DNA of 42,202 nt from an uncultured Alphaproteobacteria bacterium. GTDB lineage: Bacteria > Pseudomonadota > Alphaproteobacteria > Rhizobiales > Beijerinckiaceae. Positions 24,462 through 33,438 of the stretch are shown here, piece after piece. How positions within the stretch are numbered: position 1 is the stretch's first letter; every line of letters begins with the position of its first letter. The stretch lies in NCBI GenBank assembly GCA_937988775.1, contig CALKHP010000046.1, positions 1 to 42,202 of the forward strand. The letters are read 5' to 3'. The notes under the pieces are model-generated. The model was not told the origin of the DNA and ran no database searches. It saw only the letters and a list, made by a program, of their open reading frames with translations. Both the position numbers and the translations under genes were made by a program.

Positions 24462-25710
24462 CGTAGCGCTCGGGTCCGAGATCGCTCATGTCGATATCGG
24501 GCTTGCGGCCGTCGATCAGATCGGCCAGCGATTTCGCCGACCCGCATGCCATCGTCCAGCCGAGCGTGCCGTGGCCGCTATTGACGAACAGGTTGTTATA
24601 GGCCGTGGCGCCGATCACCGGCGTGCCGTCGGGCGTCATCGGGCGCAGGCCGGTCCAGTATGTTGCCTGTGAATAATCGCCGGCGCCGCCGAACAGGTCC
24701 TGCACCGAATATTCGAGCGTCGCACGCCGTGCCGCCGGCAGATCGTGCGAGAAGCCGGAAATCTCGGCCATGCCGCCGATGCGGATGCGATCGCCAAGGC
24801 GCGTGATGGCGATCTTGTAGGTCTCGTCCATCACCGTCGAGACCGGCGCGCGCGCCGCATCGACGATCGGCACGGTCAGCGAATAGCCCTTCACCGGATA
24901 GATCGGCACGCGGATGCCGAGCGGGCGCAGCAGGGCGGGCGAGAAACTGCCGAGCGCCATGACATAGGCATCGGCCTTGACCGGCCCGGCATTGGTCTCG
25001 ACGCTCGTGATGCGGCCGCCCTCGCGCACAAGACGCGTCACGGTGCGGCCGTATTCGAACGTGACGCCGAGCCCGGCGGCGATCGCGGCCAGCGCGTTGG
25101 TGAACTTGAAACAGTCGCCGGTCTCGTCGCCCGGCAGCCTCAGGCCGCCGGCGATCTTGCCGCGCACCGGGCCAAGCGCCGGCTCGGCCGCGACGCAGGC
25201 CTCGGGGCTCAGCACCTCGAACGGCACGCCGTCCTGGCGCAGCACGGCGATGTCCTTGGCGGCATCCTCGACCTGCCGGGCTGAGCGGAACAGTTGCAGC
25301 GTGCCCTGCATGCGCTCGTCATAGCTGATGCCGGTGTCGGCGCGCAGCGCGATCAGGCAGTCGCGGCTGTATTCGGCGACGCGCACCATGCGGCTCTTGT
25401 TGACGGCGTAACGCTCCGCCGTGCAGTTGCGCAGCATGCTGGCAAGCCAGCTCAGCATCGCCATGTCGAAGGTCGGCCTGAGAATCAGCGGCGCGTTGCG
25501 CATGAACAGCCACTTGATCGCCTTGAGCGGAATGCCCGGCGCCGCCCAGGGCGAGGAATAGCCCGGCGACATCTGGCCCGCATTGGCGAAGCTGGTCTCG
25601 AGCGCCGGCGCCGGCTGGCGATCGAGCACCGTCACCTCATGGCCGGCTTTGGCCAGGTAATAGGCCGTGGTGACGCCGATAATGCCGCTGCCGAGAACCG
25701 CGATCTTCAT
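24457..25710 (-). CDS. dadA: D-amino-acid dehydrogenase (DadA-type)
   Basis: FAD-dependent D-amino-acid dehydrogenase of 417 aa, passing electrons to the respiratory chain; in bacteria it typically degrades D-alanine made by a racemase. It shows the N-terminal dinucleotide motif GSGIIGVTTAYYLAKAGHEV (from residue 7), SFANAGQMSPGYSSPWAAPG (highly characteristic of DadA), YPVKGYSLTVPI, TGLRPMTPDGTPVIG and GHGTLGWTMACGSAK. Length is normal (about 415-435). It is divergent from an Lrp/AsnC regulator, the usual arrangement for substrate-induced dad genes, and the shared intergenic region has repeats that could bind that regulator. No alanine racemase gene lies alongside in this window. Confidence 0.95.
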   Translation of the reverse strand: MKIAVLGSGIIGVTTAYYLAKAGHEVTVLDRQPAPALETSFANAGQMSPGYSSPWAAPGIPLKAIKWLFMRNAPLILRPTFDMAMLSWLASMLRNCTAERYAVNKSRMVRVAEYSRDCLIALRADTGISYDERMQGTLQLFRSARQVEDAAKDIAVLRQDGVPFEVLSPEACVAAEPALGPVRGKIAGGLRLPGDETGDCFKFTNALAAIAAGLGVTFEYGRTVTRLVREGGRITSVETNAGPVKADAYVMALGSFSPALLRPLGIRVPIYPVKGYSLTVPIVDAARAPVSTVMDETYKIAITRLGDRIRIGGMAEISGFSHDLPAARRATLEYSVQDLFGGAGDYSQATYWTGLRPMTPDGTPVIGATAYNNLFVNSGHGTLGWTMACGSAKSLADLIDGRKPDIDMSDLGPERYA

Positions 25711-25835
25711 GATGAGGCCACCCCATGGGACAACCTGACATCTAGGCGAATAGCGCTCGAAATTCCTGCCATACTCTGCAATATTATGCGGTATATCTCT
25801 TCCGATCGCATAAAATTCTGATTGAACGCAATATC
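25711..25835. promoter_or_regulatory. dadA-lrp intergenic operator region
   Basis: This 125-base divergent region is much more AT-rich than the rest of the window. GCAATATTATGC (25778-25789) and GCAATATCATGC (25828-25839, running into the regulator's ATG) are direct repeats with one mismatch. TTATGCG (25784-25790) and CGCATAA (25807-25813) form an inverted repeat. Repeated AT-rich elements at turn-like spacing are what Lrp-family proteins bind, so autoregulation and control of dadA are inferred. Confidence 0.65.
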
Positions 25836-26285
25836 ATGCCGCGCATGGATACGATCGACCACAACATCATCCGCGCCCTGCAGCGCGACGGGCGCATGAG
25901 CAATGCGGAACTGGCCGCGACCGTCGGCCTGTCGCCCTCGGCCTGCCTGCGCCGGGTGCAGCAACTGGAGGCGCGCAAGGTCATCCGCGGCTATACCGCG
26001 CTCGTCGCCGATTCAAGCACCGGCGAGGGCAGCGTGGTCATCGTCCAGATCACGCTCGACCGCCAGACCGAGGATTTTCTCGACCGTTTCGAGACGGCGG
26101 TGCGCAAATACCCCGAAATCCGTGAGTGCTACCTGATGACCGGCGATGCCGATTACCTGCTGCGCGTCGAGATGCTGGAGGCGAGCGACTACGAGACCAT
26201 CCACAAGGATGTGCTGTCGCGCCTGCCGGGCGTCGCCCGCATCAAATCCAGTTTCGCGATCAAGCGCGTCGTGCCGGGCCGATAG
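25836..26285 (+). CDS. Lrp/AsnC-family transcriptional regulator
   Basis: A 149-aa regulator with an N-terminal winged helix-turn-helix (MDTIDHNIIRALQRDGR, then LAATVGLSPSACLRRVQQLE) and a C-terminal RAM/AsnC ligand-binding domain (ECYLMTGDADYLLRVE, FAIKRVVPGR). These proteins form octamers that respond to amino acids. Its position back-to-back with dadA suggests it is the DadR/BkdR-like activator sensing alanine or another amino acid. The ATG at 25836 gives MPRMDTID; the fourth-residue Met at 25845 is an alternative. Confidence 0.94.
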   Translation: MPRMDTIDHNIIRALQRDGRMSNAELAATVGLSPSACLRRVQQLEARKVIRGYTALVADSSTGEGSVVIVQITLDRQTEDFLDRFETAVRKYPEIRECYLMTGDADYLLRVEMLEASDYETIHKDVLSRLPGVARIKSSFAIKRVVPGR

Positions 26286-26336
26286 GGCAGGTTCATCGCA
26301 TGATATCATCCGGCGCGCGCGACAGGCAGAGGCGCT

Positions 26337-26651
26337 TCAGCCCGTGCCGCGCCGGCTGATGGCGTTCGGCATCGCGGCGCGCACGATCGGCGTCAGGACC
26401 ATGGCGATCTGCGTCCGGTTGCACAGCTTGTACTTGCGCATGATGTTGCCGATATGGGCGCGCACGGTGTTCGGCGAGATCTGCATCTCGTAGGCGATCA
26501 CCTTGTTGGGCAGGCCGCGGCCGATCAGCAGGATCAGCTCGCACTCGCGGTCGGTCAGCGAGGCCTGTTCGTCAAGGTTTCCGTCCTCGGCGGGAGGTTG
26601 CAGGGCGATAATCGTCGCGCTGGCCCTGCGGGCGGCTTTTACAATCAACAT
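26337..26651 (-). CDS. Small LuxR-type HTH regulator without receiver domain
   Basis: A 104-aa protein that is essentially a single GerE/LuxR DNA-binding domain (about residues 32-88: LTDRECELILLIGRGLPNKVIAYEMQISPNTVRAHIGNIM) with a short, poorly conserved N-terminal tail. The start at 26651 (MLIVKAARRAS) has GGAGGG just upstream; a longer frame to 26693 is less well supported. There is no phospho-receiver or autoinducer domain, so its activity must be set by abundance or a partner. It lies 72 bases downstream of the MacB-like permease on the same strand, at the end of a kinase-regulator-exporter run. Confidence 0.85.
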   Translation of the reverse strand: MLIVKAARRASATIIALQPPAEDGNLDEQASLTDRECELILLIGRGLPNKVIAYEMQISPNTVRAHIGNIMRKYKLCNRTQIAMVLTPIVRAAMPNAISRRGTG

Positions 26652-26723
26652 TTTACCCTCCCATCCAGAAACGCTGAACATCTGTACAAACACGCTACGT
26701 GCCGCAATCTTGATGATCCCGGA

Positions 26724-27944
26724 TCATTCGACCTTGAGTGCCTCGACCGGATCGAGCTGCGAGGCCCGGTGCGCCGGATAGAAGCCGAAGAACACGCCCG
26801 TCAGCGCCGAGAAGCCGAGCGCGAGCAAAATCGCCTGCGGGTCGATCACCGTCACCCATCCCGCCGAGCGGGCAATGGTCAGCGACATGGTGATGCCGGT
26901 CACGACGCCGATCACCCCGCCGGCGAGGCACAGAGCCAGCGCCTCGGCCAGGAATTGCCGCCGGATGTCGCCGCCGCGCGCGCCGACCGCGCGGCGGATG
27001 CCGATCTCGCGCGTACGCTCGGTCACCGAGACGATCATGATGTTCATGATGCTGATGCCGCCGACGAGCAGGGACACGCAGGCGATGCAGGTCAGCAGCA
27101 GCGCCACCGTGCGCGTCGCGCCGCGTTGCGCCGTCATCGCGGCGGCCGGGTCGGTGACGATGAAATCATCCTCCTCGCCATCCTGGATATGATGGCGCTG
27201 GCGCAGCAAGGCCTCGATCTGGCTCTTGGCCGGCGCCATCGCCTCGTCGGAGATCGCCTTGACGATGATGAAGGCGACGGCATCGCGGTTGACGCCGCTG
27301 GCGCTGCCGAGGAAGCGCAGCTTCGCCGTGGACAGCGGCACGAAGACGACATCGTCCTGGTTCTGCCCCTTGGCGTCGAGCACGCCGATCACCTCGAACG
27401 GCACGTTCATGATGCGGATCTGCGCACCAAGCGCCTCGTCGGTGCCGAAAAGCTGCTTGGCGACCTCGCTGCCGAGGATGGCGGTCTTTCCGGCCGAGGC
27501 TTCCTCGGTGCGGTTGAAATAGCGCCCTTCGGCGAGATGCCAGTCGCGCACCAGGAAATGGTTCGAGGTCGTGCCGTTGATGGTGGTGTTCCAGTTCTTG
27601 TTCTCATGCACCACCTGGGCGCTGCCCGACAGCGAGCCCGCCGCCACCCGCACCTGCGGCACCTGTTCCATGATGGCGTCGACGTCGCGCTCGGTCAGGG
27701 TCAGGCGCGTGCCGGCCTTGAGACGCACGCCGGCTTGCTTGGCGGCGCCGGGGTTGATCATCAGCACATTGGCGCCGACCGCGCGGATCTGCTTGGCGAC
27801 CTGCGATTGCGCGCCGCTGCCGATGGCCAGCACCGTCACCACCGAGGCGACGCCGATCACCATGCCGAGCATGGTCAGGATGCTGCGCAGCGGGTTGAGC
27901 CGCAGCGAGCGCAGGGCGACCATCAGGGTCTGGGTGAACTTCAT
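26724..27944 (-). CDS. MacB-like ABC transporter permease (FtsX domain)
   Basis: A 406-aa type VII ABC permease with one N-terminal membrane helix (about 22-44), a large periplasmic MacB-PCD domain and three C-terminal helices bearing the FtsX signature (SIMNIMIVSVTERTREIGIRRAVGA, QFLAEALALCLAGG). These proteins work by mechanotransmission with a periplasmic adaptor and an outer-membrane TolC-like duct to expel peptides, lipids or macrolides. Its ATG overlaps the ATPase stop by four bases. A longer reading frame to 28184 overlaps that gene and is rejected. Unlike E. coli MacB the ATPase is a separate protein. No TolC homologue is in the window. Confidence 0.92.
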   Translation of the reverse strand: MKFTQTLMVALRSLRLNPLRSILTMLGMVIGVASVVTVLAIGSGAQSQVAKQIRAVGANVLMINPGAAKQAGVRLKAGTRLTLTERDVDAIMEQVPQVRVAAGSLSGSAQVVHENKNWNTTINGTTSNHFLVRDWHLAEGRYFNRTEEASAGKTAILGSEVAKQLFGTDEALGAQIRIMNVPFEVIGVLDAKGQNQDDVVFVPLSTAKLRFLGSASGVNRDAVAFIIVKAISDEAMAPAKSQIEALLRQRHHIQDGEEDDFIVTDPAAAMTAQRGATRTVALLLTCIACVSLLVGGISIMNIMIVSVTERTREIGIRRAVGARGGDIRRQFLAEALALCLAGGVIGVVTGITMSLTIARSAGWVTVIDPQAILLALGFSALTGVFFGFYPAHRASQLDPVEALKVE

Positions 27945-28666
27945 GCCACCGCCCCCGCGATTGCCGCCATATCGGCTTCGATTGCGTCGAGGTCCGGCAT
28001 GATCCGCCCATCCTGCAACCGGACGGTGCGCCGGCATTTCGCCGCGACGCCGGCATCGTGGGTGATGATGATCACGGTGCGTCCCGAGCGATGCAGGAAG
28101 CTGAACAGCTCCATGATCTCGCTGCCCGTGCGGCTGTCGAGCGCCCCCGTCGGCTCGTCCGCCAGAAGGATCGGCGGCGCGCACACCAGCGCGCGCGCGA
28201 TCGCCACGCGCTGCTGCTCGCCGCCCGACATCTGCGAGGGCAGATGCCGCACCCGGTGCGCCATGCCGACGACCTCGAGCGCCTGGCCGGCCAGATGCAG
28301 GCGGCGCCGGCGCGCCACGCCGGCATAGACCAGCGGCAGTTGCACATTCTCGAGCGCGCTGTAGCGCGCCAGCAGGTTGTAGGACTGGAACACGAAGCCG
28401 ATGCGCCGGCCGCGCAGCTTCGAGCGCTCGTCGTCGGACAGGCGCGCGACATCGGTCGAATCGATGATGACCGAGCCGGAGGTCGGCCGGTCGAGCAGGC
28501 CGATCAGGTTCATCAGCGTGCTCTTGCCGGAGCCCGACGGCCCCATGATCGCCACGCTGTCGCCGCGCTCCACGTCGAGCGAAACGTCCCGGATCACCGC
28601 GACCGGGGCCGGACCGACCTGGAAGGTACGGGACACCGCCCTGAGACTGACCACCGGGCCCGTCAC
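27941..28666 (-). CDS. MacB/LolD-type ABC transporter ATP-binding protein
   Basis: A 241-aa ATPase with Walker A GPSGSGKS (42-49), RRIGFVFQSYNLLARYSALENVQLPL (Q-loop region typical of MacB/LolD), signature MSGGEQQRVAIARAL, Walker B LLADEPTGALD and switch His in IIITHD. It partners with the FtsX-type permease. The start is a GTG that overlaps the adaptor stop by four bases (GTGA), so adaptor, ATPase and permease are translationally coupled. Confidence 0.94.
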   Translation of the reverse strand: MTGPVVSLRAVSRTFQVGPAPVAVIRDVSLDVERGDSVAIMGPSGSGKSTLMNLIGLLDRPTSGSVIIDSTDVARLSDDERSKLRGRRIGFVFQSYNLLARYSALENVQLPLVYAGVARRRRLHLAGQALEVVGMAHRVRHLPSQMSGGEQQRVAIARALVCAPPILLADEPTGALDSRTGSEIMELFSFLHRSGRTVIIITHDAGVAAKCRRTVRLQDGRIMPDLDAIEADMAAIAGAVA

Positions 28667-30096
28667 AACCCGATCCTGATGCCGAACAGCCGGCGCGACA
28701 CGGGATCGCTCGCCTGGCCGACCACGACCACGTCGCCCTCGGCGAGCGAGCCGCCCTTGAGCGCGACCTGATCGGCGCTCGAGGCCCCGGTCGTGATGGT
28801 CACCGGCGCGATCCGCCCATCCGGGCCGCGCACCCAGACCGCCTGCCCCTTCGGCAGGTTGGCGACGGTTTCGCGCGCCGACGGGTCGGTGGGCGTGAAG
28901 CGCAGCGCCGCCAGCGGCACCTTCAGCACGTCCTCGTCGCGATGCACGATCAGCTTGACCAGCGCCGTCATGCCCGGCAGCAGCACGCCGTCCCGGTTGT
29001 CCGTGGTCAGCACCACGGTATAGGTCACCACGTTCTGGTTCATCTGCGCCGCCTTGCGCACCTGGCGCACCACGGCGTCAAAGCGCCGGCTCGGGAAGGC
29101 ATCGACCGTGAAGGTCGCGCGCTGGCCGGCCTTGATGCGGCCGATATCGGTCTCGTCGACCAGCGCATGCACCTCCATCTCCTCGAGATTGCGCGCCACC
29201 GTGAAGGCGGTGCGCGCCTCGAGCCCGGAGGCGAGCGTCTGGCCCTGGTTGACGAAGCGGCCGACAATGACGCCATCGATCGGCGAGCGGATCGTGGTGC
29301 GGTCGAGATCGATCTCGGCGATGTGCAGTTCCGATTCCCGCAGCGGCACCGCCGCCCGGACCTGGGCCAGTTCCGCATCCAGCCGCCGCACCTCCGCCTC
29401 CGCCGCATCGACCGTGTAGACGTTGAGATCGATGACGGTGTTCTGCTCGCGGGCGAGCGCCGACGCGGAGGCAAGGTTGGTCTGCGCCTCCTCGACTGTC
29501 GTCACCGAGGCGACATTATGCTGCTTCAACGCCAGCTTGCGGTCGAGATTGCGCTCGGCGGCAGTCTTCTGCGCCTTGGCGCTGTCGAGCCTGGCGACGA
29601 GCACCGCCCGGCTGGCCTTGGCGTTCTCCAGGTCGATCTTCGCCTTGTCGAGCTTGGCCTGCACGATGCGGACCTCGGCCCGCGCCATGTCGAGCGACGA
29701 GCGGGCGCCGGCCACCTTGGTGATGTAGCTGCGCTGGTCGATGATCGCCAGCGGATCGCCCTGCCGGACCTTGTCGTTGAAATCGACCAGGAGCCTGTCG
29801 ATCTGGCCGGCGAGCTGCGAGCCGACCTCCACCGTCTCGACCGGCCTCAGGCTGCCCGTCACCGTGACGACCTGCTCCAGCGGACCGCGCTGGATCGTCG
29901 CGGTCAGGAAATGCGCGGCATCGGCGGGGGCCGACGCCCTGGCTTCGGTAATGGCCTGGTAGCTTTGCGAGAGTTTCTGCCCGATGCCGGGCAGCGCGCC
30001 GGTGAGGTCGTCCCGGCTGGCGGGCGGCACCGCCGCATACGCGATCATGCCCAAAATCGCGCCACTGATCAAACCGAGGGAAAGAAGCCGTTTCAT
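28663..30096 (-). CDS. MacA/HlyD-family periplasmic adaptor (membrane fusion protein)
   Basis: A 477-aa adaptor anchored by an N-terminal hydrophobic segment (MKRLLSLGLISGAILGMIAY). It contains the split biotinyl-lipoyl domain (QVVTVTGSLRPVETVEVGSQLAGQID and TIRSPIDGVIVGRFVNQGQ), a long alpha-helical hairpin rich in Ala, Lys and Glu, and beta-barrel and membrane-proximal parts ending DPVSRRLFGIRIGL. It is somewhat longer than E. coli MacA. It would link the ABC permease to an outer-membrane channel. I use the ATG ending at 30096; a frame starting further upstream adds a Cys/Arg-rich unlikely leader. It follows the response regulator by 168 bases. Confidence 0.92.
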   Translation of the reverse strand: MKRLLSLGLISGAILGMIAYAAVPPASRDDLTGALPGIGQKLSQSYQAITEARASAPADAAHFLTATIQRGPLEQVVTVTGSLRPVETVEVGSQLAGQIDRLLVDFNDKVRQGDPLAIIDQRSYITKVAGARSSLDMARAEVRIVQAKLDKAKIDLENAKASRAVLVARLDSAKAQKTAAERNLDRKLALKQHNVASVTTVEEAQTNLASASALAREQNTVIDLNVYTVDAAEAEVRRLDAELAQVRAAVPLRESELHIAEIDLDRTTIRSPIDGVIVGRFVNQGQTLASGLEARTAFTVARNLEEMEVHALVDETDIGRIKAGQRATFTVDAFPSRRFDAVVRQVRKAAQMNQNVVTYTVVLTTDNRDGVLLPGMTALVKLIVHRDEDVLKVPLAALRFTPTDPSARETVANLPKGQAVWVRGPDGRIAPVTITTGASSADQVALKGGSLAEGDVVVVGQASDPVSRRLFGIRIGL

Positions 30097-30264
30097 CGCG
30101 TGGCACCGCAGGTGGTTCGGGGCGCCGGACACGAATCTCTGGCATTTCACTGGTGGAAACTGCGCCACATACCCGGCCGACCCTGCATCCTTGCACGCCC
30201 GGCGCCGGCTTGGCATTCCGTGCGTCAACCTACGGGATTCTACGGATCGGGCGGCCCGCTTCCC

Positions 30265-30885
30265 TCAGACCAGCCCGGCACGCACGGCGACCCGCACCAG
30301 TTCCGGAATGCTCTCGCACAGCGTCTTCATCATGATCCTGGCGCGGTAGGTCTCGACGGTGCGCGGGCTGATCTCCAGGTCGCGGCCGATTTCCTTGTTG
30401 GTCTTGCCGCGCAGCAATTCCTGCAGCACCTCGCGCTCGCGCTCGCTGAGCTGTGCCAGCCGCTCGAGGAAAACATGAATTTCCGCGTCAGGGGCGATGC
30501 CGTCCGGTTCGCCGATGAAGGCGGTGCGGATGGCGTGGATCAGCGCCTCCGAGGCGAAGGGCTTCTCGATGAAATCCCAGGCGCCGAGCTTCATCGCCCT
30601 GACCGCAGTCGCGACATCGCCGTGGCCGGTCATCATCACCACCCGCACCGGCGAGCCGGCGGCGCGGATGCGCCGGAGCATCTCGAGCCCGTCAATGCTC
30701 GGCATCTTGATGTCGGCGAGCACGCAGTCGCCATTGACACGCGAAAGGTCGTCGAGCAGCGCCTTGGCGTCGTCATATTGCCGGACGGCGAAACCGGCCG
30801 CATCGAGAAGGATCGCCACCGAGCGACGCATCACCGCATCGTCCTCGATGACGTGAACGAGCCCTTCATGTGGCATCGGTCGCAT
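30265..30885 (-). CDS. FixJ-family two-component response regulator
   Basis: A 206-aa regulator with a receiver domain (acidic residues EDD 14-16, phospho-acceptor Asp58 in VLADIKMPSIDG, MTGHGD, KPF) and a C-terminal LuxR-type helix-turn-helix (LSEREREVLQELLRGKTNKEIGRDLEISPRTVE). The NKEIG and SPRTVE elements are characteristic of the FixJ/TodT branch. It overlaps the end of the histidine-kinase gene by about 20 bases (start at 30885, or 30876 at an inner ATG), so the two are a cognate pair. Likely targets are the downstream adaptor-exporter genes or the divergent Asn/Gly-repeat genes; that is inference. Confidence 0.94.
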   Translation of the reverse strand: MRPMPHEGLVHVIEDDAVMRRSVAILLDAAGFAVRQYDDAKALLDDLSRVNGDCVLADIKMPSIDGLEMLRRIRAAGSPVRVVMMTGHGDVATAVRAMKLGAWDFIEKPFASEALIHAIRTAFIGEPDGIAPDAEIHVFLERLAQLSEREREVLQELLRGKTNKEIGRDLEISPRTVETYRARIMMKTLCESIPELVRVAVRAGLV

Positions 30886-32473
30886 CCCCGTCGGACATCA
30901 CCGGCAACGTGAACCGGAAGGTCGCGCCGCCCGCCTCGTTATCCTCGACCCACAGCTTGCCGCCATGGGCCTCGACGATGGTCAGGCTGATCGGCAGCCC
31001 GACGCCCATGCCGGTCGGTTTCGTCGTCACGAACGTCTCGAACAGCCGGTCGGCGATTTCGCCGGGAATGCCCGGACCGGTATCGGACACCGTGATGCGG
31101 ACCATGTGGTCCTCGATCGCCTCCGTGGTCAGCGTCAGTTCCCGGCGCGCCGCCTCGAGCATCGCCTCGCGGGCGTTGCGCATCAGGTTGACCAGAACCT
31201 GCTGGATCTGGACACGATCGACCAGGATCAGCTTCGCCTTCGGATCGTGGCTGAACCGCACGCTCACGCCCTGCTCCTTGGCGCCGGCCAGCGCCAGGGA
31301 AGCGGCATCGATCATCAGGTCGAGCACCGGCTCCAGACGCCGCTCGAGATCGCCGCGCAGCACGAAATCGCGCAGGCGCCGCACGATCTGCCCGGCGCGC
31401 AGCACCTGCTCGGCCGCCTCCTTCAGCACGGCCCGGGCGCGCGGCACCGCGTCGGCGCCGTCACGCGCCAGGATAAGCTCGCACGCCCCCGTCAGGCTGC
31501 TCACCGCGCATAGCGGCTGGTTGAGCTCATGCGCCAGGGCGGAGGCCATCTCGCCCATCGCGCTCAGGCGCGAGACATGGATCAGTTCGGCCTGCAGCTC
31601 CTGGAGCTGCGCCTCGGCCTTTTCCTGCTCGGTGACGTCGTTGACCAGCAGCGTGAACAGGACCTCGGCTTCCGAACTGATGGCGCCGACCGACAATTCG
31701 ACCGGAAACGAGCTGCCGTCCCGCTTGAATGCCGTCAAGGTGCCGGCGGCCTTCGCGGCGCGCCCGCCCTCGGCGCGTTTCGGGCGATGGCGGCGCTTGG
31801 TCGGTTCCCGCGCATAGCCGGGGATCAGGATCGTCATCGGCCGGCCGACGACCTCGCGCGCCTTGTAGCAGAACAGGCGCTCGGCCTTCGGGCTGAACGA
31901 GCGGATCAGGTTATCGGCGTCGATGACCATCGCCGCCTCGGGCAGCGTCTGGAGAATGGAACGCAGATGCTCCTCATGCGCGCGCAGCGCTGCCTCCGCG
32001 CGCTTCTGGTCGTCGATGCTGAACACCACGCCGCGCAGCCAGAGCGGCCGGCCGGATGCGCCAAGCTGGACGCGCCCGCGCGAACGCAGCCAATGTACGC
32101 CATCGCGCGCGCGCAAAACCCGGCAATCGAACTGGTAGACGCCGCCCTCCCGCAGGGCCTGGTTGATGATCTCGGCGCGGGCCGGCCGGTCATCGGGGTG
32201 GATCAGGGCGAGGATCGCGGCGTAGTCGGAAAGCTGCGCACGCGGCACGCCGAAAACCTTCTGGCAGGTTTCGGAGGCCACCACGATCCCCGTCGCGGGG
32301 TCGAGCGACCAGGTGCAGATACCGGCCTCGTCCAGCGTCTCGCGCAATTCCTCCGGCGAGAGATCATGGGCGGCCCAGACAGATGAAACGTCGGCCTTTG
32401 AAACGTCGATCTTTGAAACGTCAGCCTTTGAAACGTTGGTCTTGTCGCTGATCCCGGCATCGATGACGTGCAT
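30866..32473 (-). CDS. PAS-domain sensor histidine kinase (FixL-like)
   Basis: A soluble 535-aa histidine kinase with two PAS domains (about 45-155 and 170-282), HisKA with phospho-His315 in ALAHELNQP, and a HATPase domain (DTGPGIPGEIADRLFETF, GMGVGLPISLTIVEAHGG). No transmembrane segment is visible, so it senses a cytoplasmic signal. The second PAS resembles FixL (FSPKAERLFCYKAREVVGRPM, KRDGSSFPVELSVG), but the region where FixL has its haem-ligating His is replaced by an Arg/Lys-rich stretch, so haem binding is doubtful. Residues 11-30 are four tandem K-x-D/N-V-S pentapeptides. The start at 32473 follows GGGGGA; the frame extends to 32539 without a better site. Confidence 0.9.
   Translation of the reverse strand: MHVIDAGISDKTNVSKADVSKIDVSKADVSSVWAAHDLSPEELRETLDEAGICTWSLDPATGIVVASETCQKVFGVPRAQLSDYAAILALIHPDDRPARAEIINQALREGGVYQFDCRVLRARDGVHWLRSRGRVQLGASGRPLWLRGVVFSIDDQKRAEAALRAHEEHLRSILQTLPEAAMVIDADNLIRSFSPKAERLFCYKAREVVGRPMTILIPGYAREPTKRRHRPKRAEGGRAAKAAGTLTAFKRDGSSFPVELSVGAISSEAEVLFTLLVNDVTEQEKAEAQLQELQAELIHVSRLSAMGEMASALAHELNQPLCAVSSLTGACELILARDGADAVPRARAVLKEAAEQVLRAGQIVRRLRDFVLRGDLERRLEPVLDLMIDAASLALAGAKEQGVSVRFSHDPKAKLILVDRVQIQQVLVNLMRNAREAMLEAARRELTLTTEAIEDHMVRITVSDTGPGIPGEIADRLFETFVTTKPTGMGVGLPISLTIVEAHGGKLWVEDNEAGGATFRFTLPVMSDGDATDAT
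32384..32443. repeat. Four 15-bp tandem repeats in the kinase N-terminus
   Basis: Units TGAAACGTCGGCCTT, TGAAACGTCGATCTT, TGAAACGTCAGCCTT and TGAAACGTTGGTCTT (plus strand) encode KTNVS, KADVS, KIDVS and KADVS on the minus strand, residues 11-30 of the sensor kinase. The in-frame 15-base period allows copy-number change without frameshift. Confidence 0.85.
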
Positions 32474-32828
32474 GGAGTGGTCCCCCAAAGCTCGATCAAT
32501 CCACGCCCTCGCCTCCCCGACGGGTCGCCGAGCGCGCAATAAGCAGAAACGGCCTCACGTCTTACCACATTCCGATTGCGGTGATTTTCCGATGTCCGGA
32601 CCCATCCGGCTCGCTTGAAAACGCCCGCTTTGCCTCCCCGTTTCGCCAATGCCGCGCCTGATTGCCGACCCTGCGACTAGTCCAAGGGGGCTAGCGCGAA
32701 TATCAGTCTATCCCCATCCAGCCTCAACATTCAAGCTACGGATGTTGCCCCTGACGGCAATAACGGCACGCGCTCAACCGGTCATCGACTGAGCGATCGC
32801 TCTCTCTATTCAAAATTGGAGGTACGTC
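32474..32828. promoter_or_regulatory. Divergent region between sensor kinase and first Asn/Gly-repeat gene
   Basis: A 355-base gap with no credible gene. The most striking element is GAGCGATCGCTC at 32791-32802, a perfect 12-bp palindrome 26 bases upstream of the first Asn/Gly-repeat start codon, so within its probable leader or promoter. CTAG occurs twice (within ACTAGT near 32680 and GCTAGC near 32693), flanking a run of Gs. The repeat gene has a strong GGAGG ribosome-binding site at 32817-32821. I could not assign -10/-35 boxes with confidence. Confidence 0.55.
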
Positions 32829-33338
<510 letters not shown>

Positions 33339-33339
33339 C

Positions 33340-33390
33340 CGGCGCTCTTCAGGCGGCCGTTTCCCACGGGCAGCGGCCTCCTTTTCTTTC
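33340..33390 (+). terminator. Possible weak terminator/attenuator after repeat gene 1
   Basis: A GC-rich GGCCG...CGGCC short stem (about 33355-33378) is followed by TCCTTTTCTTTCC. The T-rich tail is suggestive, but the stem is only about five pairs. It could reduce read-through into the second repeat gene. Confidence 0.3.
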
Positions 33391-33438
33391 CTGTATAATG
33401 CCAGGGCAGCCAGCCCGGCCAGCCATTGGGAGGGTCAC

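Noticed and set aside
26337..26651. Small LuxR-type protein as a quorum-sensing receptor
   Set aside because: It lacks an autoinducer-binding domain, and no LuxI-type synthase is in the window.
32384..32443. Repeated TGAAACGT motifs as further LacI-type operators
   Set aside because: They resemble the operator half GAAACGT but only one reaches AACGTT. They are in strict 15-base coding frame inside the kinase gene, far from the LacI-type regulator.
30866..32473. Kinase as a haem-based oxygen sensor FixL
   Set aside because: The second PAS domain looks FixL-like in its flanks, but the region expected to hold the haem-ligating His is an Arg/Lys-rich stretch without the HD-x-Y-type motif.
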